From RGIG7300 sp045649645 (lineage in GTDB: Bacteria; Bacillota; Clostridia; Oscillospirales; CAG-272): a DNA stretch of 11,742 nt. A model generated the notes under the pieces. That model was not told the origin of the DNA. It searched no databases and saw only the letters and a list, made by a program, of their open reading frames with translations. Both the position numbers and the translations under genes were made by a program. The stretch covers positions 1 through 11,742 of the forward strand of contig JAZRQH010000219.1 of the NCBI GenBank assembly GCA_045649645.1, in the 5' to 3' direction. Every line of letters begins with the position of its first letter. The stretch's first letter is position 1. This document shows positions 5,690 through 11,742 of the stretch, one piece after another.

Positions 5690-5765
5690 TGGTCGAAGTG
5701 ACAGGACTCGAACCTGCAGCATCTTGCTCCCAAAGCAAGCGCGCTACCAATTGCGCCACACCTCG
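5690..5765 (-). tRNA. tRNA-Pro (anticodon UGG), CCA encoded
   Basis: Read on the minus strand from 5765, the acceptor arm CGAGGTG pairs with CACTTCG (one G-U). The D-arm GCGC..GCGC, the anticodon stem CTTGC/GCAAG with loop TTTGGGA (anticodon TGG), and a GGTTCGAGTCC T-arm all fold normally. The C1-G72 pair is the usual feature of bacterial proline tRNA. The discriminator A is followed by an encoded CCA (5692-5690). The 3' end faces the restriction-modification island. Confidence 0.95.
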
Positions 5766-5806
5766 ATTTTTATTCAATTTTTTAGTTTCCTGCGTACAAA
5801 TGGGAC

Positions 5807-5820
5807 AAACTGTGGTCAAA
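5807..5820 (+). repeat. 14-bp direct repeat, right copy
   Basis: AAACTGTGGTCAAA is identical to 5580-5593. The shorter core TGGTC(A/G)AA also occurs at 5573 and at the tRNA CCA end (5690), giving four copies within 250 bases. Confidence 0.7.
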
Positions 5821-6033
5821 CGAAATTCCGCGCGTTTTTGAATTTCTTAAATGTGCCGAAAGTCCGCATAAGTAAAGGCTTTTCTTCCGTGTTTGCAAGG
5901 GCTTTGAGGGATTTGCTTTTAGCACGAAGCGCCGTTTTGCCTGCGGGGGCTCCCTGCCGCCACATCTCAATGTCATTGCTTTAGTATTATACCAAAACAT
6001 ATTTATGGTGTCAAGTGGATTTTATACATATAG
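5821..6033. other. Intergenic stretch, possible degenerate repeat
   Basis: No gene is supported here. The DNA changes from AT-rich to a GC-richer patch (about 5890-5970) and back. A minus-strand frame reads KTALRAKSKSLKALANTEEK and ends near 5819 at a TGA, with no start codon or ribosome binding site. It could be the decayed end of a gene or a dispersed intergenic repeat. Confidence 0.4.
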
Positions 6034-6062
6034 TTGAACTTATAAACAGGATGTGCTATAAT
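6034..6062 (+). promoter_or_regulatory. Sigma-A promoter of the lipase-like gene
   Basis: TTGAAC (6034-6039), 17 bases, TATAAT (6057-6062). Transcription would start near 6069, at the ribosome binding site itself, so the leader is very short (about 11 bases). Confidence 0.75.
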
Positions 6063-6079
6063 GTTCCCGAGGTGATGGT

Positions 6080-6886
6080 ATGAAGCTGAAATATCCAGTT
6101 TTACTGGTACACGGAATGGGATTCCGCGACTATAAGCATATAGGCTATTGGGGCAGGATCCCCAAAGAGCTTGATAAGCTCGGCTGTGATATTCATTTCG
6201 GAGGACAGGACAGTAACGCTGATATAGAGACTAACGGTAAGCATATCGCGTGTCGTATAGAAGAAATACTTAACGAAACAGGTGCCGAAAAGATCAACAT
6301 CATTGCCCACTCCAAGGGTGGGCTTGACAGTCGTTATGCCATATCGGCATTAGGCATGGCAGACAGAGTGGCATCTCTTGTTACCGTTTCTACACCTCAT
6401 AACGGTTCAAGGACTGTGGACCGTCTTATGAAGTTCCCCGATCCGCTTATACGCTTTGTCGGCTTTTGTACAGACTGTTGGTTCCGTATATTGGGTGACA
6501 AAAATCCTAATACCTATAATATATTTCATTCCTTTACCACAAAGGGTGCTGCCGAGTTTAACGAGAGGACACCCGACTGCGACGGAGTGCTGTACCAAAG
6601 CTACGCTACCGTTATGAAAAAGCCCTCAAGCGATATGCTTATGTGGCTGACCAATGCGGTTATCAGCCGTATCGAAGGAGAAAACGACGGATTATTGACC
6701 CCCGATTCCGCAAAATGGGGAGAGTTTAAGGGCGTATACAAAGGTGTAGGAAAGAGAGGAATATCCCACTGCGACCAGATAGATCTGCGTCGCAGACCTC
6801 TGTCAAAAAAAGAGGGCAAGGGCATCTCTGATATAGTTGACCTGTACAAGAATATAGCTATCGATCTGTACGAGCGAGGACTGTGA
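6080..6886 (+). CDS. Lipase/esterase-like alpha/beta hydrolase
   Basis: The 268-residue protein begins with YPVLLVHGMG (oxyanion-hole HG at 11-12), as in triacylglycerol lipases. The nucleophile elbow is AHSKGG with Ser78. A likely acid is Asp203 in ENDGLLT, and a likely catalytic His is His230 in GISHCDQ, so a complete Ser-Asp-His triad can be proposed. VSTPHNGS (103-110) is a further lipase-family motif. There is no N-terminal signal peptide, so it is probably cytoplasmic despite resemblance to secreted lipases. The start is ATG 6080 after GAGGTG. It is transcribed alone, since a separate promoter follows at 6926. The substrate is unknown, with lipid or ester hydrolysis as the family expectation. 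Confidence 0.88.
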   Translation: MKLKYPVLLVHGMGFRDYKHIGYWGRIPKELDKLGCDIHFGGQDSNADIETNGKHIACRIEEILNETGAEKINIIAHSKGGLDSRYAISALGMADRVASLVTVSTPHNGSRTVDRLMKFPDPLIRFVGFCTDCWFRILGDKNPNTYNIFHSFTTKGAAEFNERTPDCDGVLYQSYATVMKKPSSDMLMWLTNAVISRIEGENDGLLTPDSAKWGEFKGVYKGVGKRGISHCDQIDLRRRPLSKKEGKGISDIVDLYKNIAIDLYERGL

Positions 6887-6925
6887 TATAACATAGCGAT
6901 CCCATGCTGTCACATTTCTTTTACC

Positions 6926-6955
6926 TTGACATTTTTATATATAATATGATATAAT
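6926..6955 (+). promoter_or_regulatory. Sigma-A promoter of the lipoprotein/glycosyltransferase operon
   Basis: TTGACA (6926-6931), 18 bases, TATAAT (6950-6955), in very AT-rich DNA. The ribosome binding site AAGGAG (6981-6986) and ATG 6995 follow. Confidence 0.8.
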
Positions 6956-6994
6956 TTATTAATTAATACAGAGTATCTTAAAGGAGATATCACC

Positions 6995-7453
6995 ATGAAG
7001 AAGATCATCAAATTTACCGCACTTATGATAGCAGTTGTCCTCATAGCGCTTAGCTTTGCTGCATGCGCCGTTCCCGCAGAGGAGCCCGAAGAAGCAGCGG
7101 CAGATCTGAAGAAATACACAGTTACATTTACCGCAGACGAGATTCCCGCATTTGCTGCAGATGCAGTGCTCAAGGGTGCTATGATGTACGACGAAGCAGG
7201 CAATGAGATCGGTCTTGTAACCGACGTGCTTACGGAGGCATCCGTTTCCTATGCTTCCAAGGACGGAAAGCTTGTTGTTGCCGATAAGATAGGCTACAAG
7301 AGCCTTATAATAAGTGCCACCGTTGAAGCCGAGGAGGTTACCGAGGGATGGTACGTAGGTGACGCTCTCTACGGAATCGGACATAATGCCGTATACCACA
7401 TCGGCAAGGCTGAGGCAGAGCTTACCGTACGTTCATTTGAAGAGATCAACTGA
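6995..7453 (+). CDS. Lipoprotein, DUF4330-like
   Basis: The 152-residue protein has an N-terminal signal: MKKIIKFT, a hydrophobic stretch to about residue 20, then SFAAC with Cys24 as probable lipidation site (a slightly atypical lipobox, with Phe at -3). An acidic, Ala/Pro/Glu-rich linker follows. The rest resembles the DUF4330 pattern (DAVLKGAMMYDEAGNEIGLVTDV ending at the WYVGDALYGIGHNAVYHIGKAEAEL segment), a beta-rich domain often found in Firmicute surface-polysaccharide loci. It should sit on the outer face of the membrane. The next gene starts 26 bases after its stop with no terminator between, so the two are an operon. The DUF4330 assignment is from memory of the pattern and is moderately sure. 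Confidence 0.75.
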   Translation: MKKIIKFTALMIAVVLIALSFAACAVPAEEPEEAAADLKKYTVTFTADEIPAFAADAVLKGAMMYDEAGNEIGLVTDVLTEASVSYASKDGKLVVADKIGYKSLIISATVEAEEVTEGWYVGDALYGIGHNAVYHIGKAEAELTVRSFEEIN

Positions 7454-7479
7454 TTCCTGAGAAACGGAGATTTTCTGAT

Positions 7480-9696
7480 ATGTCTAAAAAATTAAAGATA
7501 ATGCACATCATCAGCGGCGGTGACAAGGGCGGCGCAAAGACCCATATGTTTGCTCTGCTGGATGAGCTGTGCAAGATAGCCGACGTTACCGTCGTATGTC
7601 TTATGAAGGGTGTCTTCTATGAAGAGATACTGGAGCGGGACGTTCGTACAGTACTTCTGGAGCAGCATACGAGATTTGATTTCTCGGTCAAGACAAAGCT
7701 CGAGAAGATGATAATCAAGGAGGGCTTTGACATAGTCAACGCCCACGGTGCAAGAGCTAACTTTATAGCTATGTTCTTAAACCAGAAAAAGCTGGGGATT
7801 CCGGTTATCACAACGGTGCACTCCGACCCTCTGCTCGACTTTGATACAATAACAAAGAAGCTGTTCTTTACCAATATCAACATATTGGCTCTGAAGCGTC
7901 TTGACTACAAGATCGCCGTTACCGACTCTCTCCACGACCTTCTTATCGAGCGCGGATACGCTCCCAACAATATCCGCACCGTGCGCAACGGTATGGACTT
8001 TGAGACCGAGGAGATCCACGGTACAAAGGAGGAGTTTGCAGCCCGCTTTAACATTCCCTACGATCCCTCAAAGGTATACTTCGGTATAGCTGCACGTCTG
8101 GTTCATGTTAAGGGCGTTGACCAGTTTGTGAGAATTGCCGCAAAGGTCCTTGAAAAGACAGATGATGCCCGCTTTGTAATCATCGGTGAGGGCGAGGACG
8201 AGCCCATGCTCAAGGCTCTGGCAAAGGAGCTGGGAGTTGAGGACAAGATCTATTTCCTCGGCTTTGTCAAGGAGGTATACGACTTCCTCAACTTCGTTGA
8301 CGTAAATATGCTGACCTCTTTAAGCGAGGGCTTCCCCTACTCTATACTTGAGGGTGCAAAGGCCAAGAAGGCTACCGTCACCACTGCTGTAGGCGGTATT
8401 CCCCTGCTTATCCGTGACGGTGAAAACGGATATATGTTTGAATCCGGTAACATCGATGAGGCTACAGGCAAGCTCCTTGACCTTATCGAAAACCGCCAAA
8501 AGATCACCGAGTTCGGTGAAAGGATATACGTTGATGCCAAGAGAGATTTTTCCAACAAGACTCTTGCCAACAACTACTATGCAAGCTACGAGAGCTTTAT
8601 AAGAAAGTTCAACCGCGAAAAGAAGTACGACATACTGCTGTCCGGTTACTACGGATTCAACAACTTCGGTGACGATATGGTTGCCCGTACTCTTATCACC
8701 GAGCTCAAAAAGCATGATCCCAAGCTTGAGATAGCGGTGCTGTCCAACAATCCCAGATCAACTGCCGTTTCCCTCGGCGTTGATTCTATGGAAAGATACA
8801 ACCTCATCAAGCTTGCCCGTACGATAAAGCACAGTGACGTATACGCATACGGCGGCGGTACGCTGCTTACCGATATCACCAGCCGTAAGTCCCTGCAGTA
8901 TTATACGACAACCCTTATGTACGCAAAGCGTAAGGGGCTCAAGACCGCCGTTATAGCAAACGGTCTCGGTCCCTTTGTCCACAAGTCCAGCGAAAAATCA
9001 GTCAAGAAGATACTTGATAAGGTTGATATCCTCGCCTTCCGTGACAATCATTCATTTGAGTATTCAAAGCAGCTTTGCGAGGGCATCAAGCCTAACCTTA
9101 CCGCAGACTTAGCGCTCCTCTTCGAGCCCTCAACGGAGGCAATGAAGAAGACCCAGCGCTTCCTTTCGGACAACAAGCTCAGCGCAAAGGATTATTTCGT
9201 GGTATCCCTTCGTGACTGGCGCAATATTCCCCGCGACTATACCTCCACCGTTGCCGCTGCCTGCGATTATATCGCAGAAAAGTACAAGCTGGTTCCCGTA
9301 TTCGTTCCCCTGCAGCCCTCCAAGGATACGCGCATAAGCGAGGAGGTTGCGGCAAAGACCAAGGCGAGAAGCGTTGTTGCCTACGAGGTCAACGACGTTG
9401 ACAACGTCTGCGCCCTCATCAAGGATGCAGGCTTCACCCTTGCAATGAGACTCCATCCCCTTATCTATTCTTATTCCGCATCTATTCCCTTCTTAGGACT
9501 TTCCTATGACGAAAAGGTAAGCTCCTTTATCAAGGAGGTTGACCGTGACGACTATCTTGACGTTTGTGATATCACCATTGAGCCTCTCAAGAAGATGATA
9601 GACAAGGCGTTCTCGGATACATACACCCACGATTCCCTTGATGAAATGAAGCAAAGAGCTAAGAAGAATATCGAACTTTTGTCGGAGTTACTTTAA
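7480..9696 (+). CDS. Fusion of GT4 glycosyltransferase and CsaB-type polysaccharide pyruvyl transferase
   Basis: The 738-residue protein has two complete modules. Residues 5 to ~375 are a GT-B family 4 glycosyltransferase: N-terminal GGDKGGAKTHM, AARLVHVKG (204-212, nucleotide-sugar contacts Arg206 and Lys211), and the E-x7-E motif Glu283 to Glu291 (EGFPYSILE). Residues ~383-738 are a polysaccharide pyruvyl transferase of CsaB type: LLSGYYGFNNFGDD (387-399), GGGTLL (458-463), NGLGPF (494-499), MRLHPLIYS (656-664) and SYDEKVSSF. CsaB adds pyruvate from phosphoenolpyruvate to secondary cell-wall polysaccharide, which anchors S-layer-homology proteins. The fusion suggests that sugar transfer and pyruvylation act on the same glycan intermediate in the cytoplasm. 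The two activities are usually separate genes. The start is ATG 7480 with CGGAG upstream. It follows the lipoprotein gene in one operon. Confidence 0.92.
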   Translation: MSKKLKIMHIISGGDKGGAKTHMFALLDELCKIADVTVVCLMKGVFYEEILERDVRTVLLEQHTRFDFSVKTKLEKMIIKEGFDIVNAHGARANFIAMFLNQKKLGIPVITTVHSDPLLDFDTITKKLFFTNINILALKRLDYKIAVTDSLHDLLIERGYAPNNIRTVRNGMDFETEEIHGTKEEFAARFNIPYDPSKVYFGIAARLVHVKGVDQFVRIAAKVLEKTDDARFVIIGEGEDEPMLKALAKELGVEDKIYFLGFVKEVYDFLNFVDVNMLTSLSEGFPYSILEGAKAKKATVTTAVGGIPLLIRDGENGYMFESGNIDEATGKLLDLIENRQKITEFGERIYVDAKRDFSNKTLANNYYASYESFIRKFNREKKYDILLSGYYGFNNFGDDMVARTLITELKKHDPKLEIAVLSNNPRSTAVSLGVDSMERYNLIKLARTIKHSDVYAYGGGTLLTDITSRKSLQYYTTTLMYAKRKGLKTAVIANGLGPFVHKSSEKSVKKILDKVDILAFRDNHSFEYSKQLCEGIKPNLTADLALLFEPSTEAMKKTQRFLSDNKLSAKDYFVVSLRDWRNIPRDYTSTVAAACDYIAEKYKLVPVFVPLQPSKDTRISEEVAAKTKARSVVAYEVNDVDNVCALIKDAGFTLAMRLHPLIYSYSASIPFLGLSYDEKVSSFIKEVDRDDYLDVCDITIEPLKKMIDKAFSDTYTHDSLDEMKQRAKKNIELLSELL

Positions 9697-9703
9697 TAAA
9701 CGC

Positions 9704-9740
9704 AATAAATCCCTGTGCCAAGCACAGGGATTTATTATAT
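9704..9740 (+). terminator. Terminator after the glycosyltransferase-CsaB gene
   Basis: AATAAATCCCTGTGC (9704-9718) pairs perfectly over 15 bp with GCACAGGGATTTATT (9722-9736), with a 3-base loop and GC-rich core. The T-rich arm supplies the U tract. Confidence 0.9.
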
Positions 9741-9917
9741 CGCGTCCCAAAAGGGACATATCGCTTCCGTTGACGGAAATATCGCATTTGCCAAAGGCAA
9801 ATATATCGCAAAAACCTTCTTTCGGCGTTTTTTCCTTAATCCAGTATGGATTTCACCCGTTCCATTGAACGGATTTCACCCTGTAAGGATTTCGCCCACC
9901 CGTCGGGTGGATTTCAC
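9737..9917. repeat. Array of short, different hairpins joined by constant 7-base linkers
   Basis: In the left half the linker ATATCGC (9737, 9758, 9779, 9803) alternates with perfect small hairpins: GTCCC/GGGAC, TTCCG/CGGAA, ATTTGCC/GGCAAAT and a weaker AAAAAC/GTTTTT. In the right half hairpins AATCCA/TGGATT, CCGTTC/GAACGG, CCT/AGG and CCACCC/GGGTGG are each followed by ATTTCAC or ATTTCGC (9850, 9873, 9889, 9911). Loops are 3-4 bases except in the middle one. Linkers are conserved and stems vary but keep pairing. It lies between two convergent transcription units, and no gene is supported in it. Confidence 0.85.
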
Positions 9918-9921
9918 TAAT

Positions 9922-9950
9922 AGAGATTGTGGTCTGAAACCACAATCTCT
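9922..9950. repeat. Strong hairpin at the end of the hairpin array
   Basis: AGAGATTGTGGT (9922-9933) pairs perfectly with ACCACAATCTCT (9939-9950) around CTGAA. No T tract follows on either strand, so it is not a standard terminator. It may close the array. Confidence 0.7.
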
Positions 9951-9965
9951 CTATAATATAATAAA

Positions 9966-9999
9966 ATAAAAATAGGATAGCAGAATCACTCTGCTATCC
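9966..9999 (-). terminator. Terminator of the metallo-beta-lactamase operon, overlapping its stop codon
   Basis: GGATAGCAGA (9975-9984) pairs with TCTGCTATCC (9990-9999). On the minus strand it is followed by TATTTTTATTTTATT. The stop codon of the minus-strand gene (9988-9986) sits in the loop. Confidence 0.9.
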
Positions 10000-10873
10000 A
10001 ATATTTATCTTTAGTCATTCCTATAACGATATCCCCTTCTCTGTCGGTACGGTGGATGTTGTCCATATAACCGTTAAGCAGTGCAAGAGTCTCTATATGA
10101 GGATGACCGTAGCTATTATCCTCCGCCACAGATATCACGGCAATCTCCGGGGATACGGCATACAAAAATTCTTCAGACGTAGATGTAGATGATCCGTGGT
10201 GTCCAACCTTAAGAATCTCACAGTCCAGCTTATCCGGATAGTTTTTGAGAACGAACTCCTCATTTTTAACCTCGGCATCGCCTGTAAACATAGCGTCTAT
10301 ATCGCCGTAGCTGACCTTCATAATAAGGCTGACTCCGTTGGCATCGTCAGGCTTGTATCGGGGACCGGGAGAAAATATCTCAACGGTTATATCTCCTATA
10401 ACGAACTTGTCTCCCGAGCAGGAATAGATTAGGTCGCTGCCCTCAAAGTCTACAGCCTCCATAAGCTTACGGTAGCAGGCTGTGTTCTCATAGTAGTCGG
10501 GCATGACCACATTTTCTACCTTGTAGTGGTTGATAACGTCATCGGCACCGCCGATATGATCCTCGTGAGGATGACTGAAAAAAGCGTATTCTATCTCGGT
10601 CACGCCCAGTCTGTCAAGATACTCCAAAAGTGCGGGAGTATCGCTGCCGGGACCAGCGTCTATGAGGATATCGTTATCTCCGTTTTCTATAAACGCGGCA
10701 TCACCCTGTCCCACATCAATTATATGGATGGCAACGTCGGCGTCGGAAAGACTACCCGAACCGGGCAGTATATCATCCGATTTATTAATAAACAGGTATA
10801 CTAAAACGGATATTATAACTATAATAACAAGTATCGACGTTGTGGCAGAACTCTGTTTTTTAATTTTCTTCAT
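9986..10873 (-). CDS. Membrane-anchored metallo-beta-lactamase-fold hydrolase, ComEC C-terminal-like
   Basis: The 295-residue protein starts with a short basic stretch and one membrane segment (about residues 12-29), so its domain should face outside. The rest has the motif set of the ComEC/Rec2-type metallo-beta-lactamase domain: IIDVGQGDA (51-59), SHPHEDHIGG (100-109, metal ligands His101, His103, Asp105, His106), FTGDAE (196-201, Asp199), KVGHHGSSTS (222-231, His225, His226) and SYGHPH (254-259). In ComEC this domain is thought to degrade the non-imported DNA strand. Here it stands without the channel part, so an extracellular phosphodiesterase or nuclease role is inferred. ATG 10873 has CGGAG 6 bases upstream and lies inside the end of the preceding gene (14-base overlap), indicating translational coupling. 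Confidence 0.88.
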   Translation of the reverse strand: MKKIKKQSSATTSILVIIVIISVLVYLFINKSDDILPGSGSLSDADVAIHIIDVGQGDAAFIENGDNDILIDAGPGSDTPALLEYLDRLGVTEIEYAFFSHPHEDHIGGADDVINHYKVENVVMPDYYENTACYRKLMEAVDFEGSDLIYSCSGDKFVIGDITVEIFSPGPRYKPDDANGVSLIMKVSYGDIDAMFTGDAEVKNEEFVLKNYPDKLDCEILKVGHHGSSTSTSEEFLYAVSPEIAVISVAEDNSYGHPHIETLALLNGYMDNIHRTDREGDIVIGMTKDKYWIAE

Positions 10874-11252
10874 CAGAATCTCCGATCATTTTATTCATAC
10901 CTCGGCAGAGAAAGAATGCAGGAATAGAGATCATAAACCACACTGCCGTAAAGAGCGGGCATATCTGCCCCATTATATTAAAGGGACGGCTCGAATAATC
11001 CCATACGTCAAGTCCCATTCTGCGGTTCACCACACAGCCGAAGCTGAACTCCACCGCGGTTATGAGGAGCGCTCCAAATATGCATTTTATGAGTAGATGC
11101 ATATTACGAAAACGCCGCTCTATACAGAACATCCCCGCAAGACATAGCCCGCCCGCTATAGCCATACTGATATGGGTATAGCCACGCCAGGCTATCTCGA
11201 TAAGGCTGTAGAGCACTCCGCCTATGGCAAACACTACCGAATATATTTTCAT
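10860..11252 (-). CDS. Multi-pass membrane protein, putative CmpB-type (PF06541-like)
   Basis: The 130-residue protein has about four hydrophobic segments (roughly 3-20, 29-44, 54-72 and 95-116). The signature segment GLDVWDYSSRPFNIMGQICPLFTAVWF matches the pattern of the family named putative ABC-transporter type IV (ABC_trans_CmpB). That name does not mean a transport role is proven. The C-terminus is acidic (GDSDEEN). ATG 11252 follows GGGGTG. It is the first gene of a two-gene minus-strand operon and overlaps the metallo-beta-lactamase gene by 14 bases. Confidence 0.75.
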   Translation of the reverse strand: MKIYSVVFAIGGVLYSLIEIAWRGYTHISMAIAGGLCLAGMFCIERRFRNMHLLIKCIFGALLITAVEFSFGCVVNRRMGLDVWDYSSRPFNIMGQICPLFTAVWFMISIPAFFLCRGMNKMIGDSDEEN

Positions 11253-11300
11253 TATATCACCCCGAAATAAGAATTGACAGTTTTTCGGAATGATATACTT

Positions 11301-11329
11301 ATTATATCATATTTTTCCCCGTCAGGCAA
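11301..11329 (-). promoter_or_regulatory. Promoter of the CmpB-type / metallo-beta-lactamase operon
   Basis: On the minus strand TTGCCT (11329-11324), 17 bases, TATAAT (11306-11301). The -35 matches 4 of 6. It is back to back with the polymerase promoter at 11334. Confidence 0.6.
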
Positions 11330-11333
11330 GGTC

Positions 11334-11362
11334 TTGACAAAATGATTTTAGTGTGTTATAAT
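11334..11362 (+). promoter_or_regulatory. Consensus sigma-A promoter of the Y-family polymerase gene
   Basis: TTGACA (11334-11339), 17 bases, TATAAT (11357-11362): perfect consensus, which suits a gene that must be held by a repressor. Transcription should start near 11369, giving a leader of about 115 bases. Confidence 0.9.
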
Positions 11363-11369
11363 GCAAACA

Positions 11370-11381
11370 GAACATTTGTTC
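11370..11381 (+). promoter_or_regulatory. LexA (DinR) box 1
   Basis: GAACATTTGTTC is a perfect GAAC-N4-GTTC site at the expected transcription start. LexA here would block initiation until DNA damage. Confidence 0.9.
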
Positions 11382-11392
11382 GCGTTGTCTAA

Positions 11393-11414
11393 AACAGGGT
11401 CTTTCGACTCTGTT
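11393..11414 (+). other. Hairpin in the polymerase leader, between the two LexA boxes
   Basis: AACAGGGTC (11393-11401) pairs with GACTCTGTT (11406-11414), with one G-T wobble and a TTTC loop. No T tract follows, so it is not a clear terminator. Confidence 0.45.
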
Positions 11415-11428
11415 GTGTATATATAGAG

Positions 11429-11440
11429 GAACATTTGTTC
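11429..11440 (+). promoter_or_regulatory. LexA (DinR) box 2
   Basis: This is an identical GAACATTTGTTC, 59 bases downstream of box 1 and inside the leader. It could act as a roadblock or in cooperative repression with box 1. Confidence 0.85.
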
Positions 11441-11484
11441 GCCGAGGTGTTAAAAACAGAAGTGTAATGTGAGGGGGCGTTGAG

Positions 11485-11742
11485 TTGAGCGATATAGAAG
11501 TGCAACAGTTGAATAAGCGTACCATACTCCACTGTGACCTTAATTCCTTTTTTGCGTCGGTTGAGGTCAAGCACCGTCCGGAGCTAAAGGGCAAGGCGGT
11601 GGCGGTATGCGGAGCTCAGGAAGACCGCCACGGTATAGTCCTTGCCAAGACCAATGAAGCAAAGCGCTTCGGCGTTAAAACAGGCGAGGCTATATGGCAG
11701 GCAAAGCAGAAATGCCCCGACCTTATCATAGTAGAGCCTCAT
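11485..11742 (+). CDS. dinB: Y-family DNA polymerase (DinB / Pol IV-like), 3' end outside the window
   Basis: 86 codons are visible. TTG 11485 is the only start codon after the in-frame stop at 11470, and GAGGGGG stands 7 bases before it. The protein opens with RTILHCDLNSFFASVE, the catalytic palm motif of Y-family polymerases with Asp18 and Glu27 nearby, and continues with GKAVAVCGAQEDRHGIVLAK and TNEAKRFGVKTGEAIWQAK, the usual finger-domain region. These enzymes carry out translesion synthesis. The two LexA boxes and strong promoter upstream indicate SOS control. The UmuC-like and Pol IV-like branches cannot be told apart from this N-terminus alone. Confidence 0.9.
   Translation, partial: MSDIEVQQLNKRTILHCDLNSFFASVEVKHRPELKGKAVAVCGAQEDRHGIVLAKTNEAKRFGVKTGEAIWQAKQKCPDLIIVEPH

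Noticed and set aside
5724..6000. 86-residue plus-strand and 72-residue minus-strand frames over the tRNA flank
   Set aside because: The plus frame starts inside the tRNA gene, neither has a ribosome binding site, and neither shows a domain.
6887..6925. Terminator after the lipase-like gene
   Set aside because: Only a 5-bp stem with a wobble pair is possible, and the T tract is broken.
8320..8715. 131-residue minus-strand frame inside the glycosyltransferase gene
   Set aside because: It is a shadow of the GT4-CsaB coding sequence, with no ribosome binding site or promoter.
9737..9917. CRISPR array
   Set aside because: The period is only about 16-24 bases, the repeat is 7 bases, the intervening units are self-complementary, and no cas gene is present.
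9715..9969. 84-residue plus-strand reading frame across the hairpin array
   Set aside because: It has no ribosome binding site, starts inside a terminator and only reflects the linker repeats in translation.
10662..11096. 144-residue plus-strand frame
   Set aside because: It is antisense to the metallo-beta-lactamase and CmpB-type genes, which have clear family motifs on the other strand.

Overview
The window looks like chromosome from a spore-forming, low- to mid-GC Firmicute of the class Clostridia, probably Oscillospiraceae/Ruminococcus-like. This rests on a CotJC-type manganese catalase, strong GGAGG-type ribosome binding sites, sigma-A promoters close to consensus, GAAC-N4-GTTC LexA (DinR) boxes, and CsaB and CmpB-type proteins. 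The organism assignment is inference, because no rRNA is present.

Left part (1-2530): a FAD-dependent oxidoreductase with a C-terminal Rieske cluster, cut by the window edge; a convergent 50-residue minus-strand gene; a 60-residue small protein; and a CotJC-like manganese catalase. Two terminators sharing the same AGCCTCCGA stem sequence bracket this block. The theme is redox or oxidative protection, possibly in the spore coat.

Middle (about 2530-5690): a visibly AT-richer accessory island holding a complete type II restriction-modification system. On the plus strand an HTH gene is followed by a beta-class DNA methyltransferase of N4-cytosine type, fused to a degenerate staphylococcal-nuclease-like domain. 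On the minus strand a C-protein-like HTH gene is followed by an MjaI-family restriction endonuclease split into two overlapping reading frames. Each arm has its own HTH gene and its own promoter with repeat operators, and the arms converge on one bidirectional terminator. Characterised MjaI enzymes recognise CTAG, and I find no CTAG anywhere in the 11,742 bases. The island lies against the 3' end of a tRNA-Pro(UGG) gene on one side and a frameshifted fragment, possibly an integrase arm domain, on the other, which suggests horizontal acquisition at a tRNA.

Right part (5766-11742): a lipase-like alpha/beta hydrolase; an operon of a DUF4330-like lipoprotein and a 738-residue fusion of a GT4 glycosyltransferase with a CsaB-type polysaccharide pyruvyl transferase, likely for cell-wall polysaccharide modification; an unusual array of short, different hairpins joined by constant 7-nt linkers (9737-9917); a minus-strand pair of a CmpB-type membrane protein and a ComEC-like metallo-beta-lactamase protein; and the start of a Y-family DNA polymerase behind a consensus promoter with two identical LexA boxes.

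All family calls come from motif recognition by eye. No database search was run.
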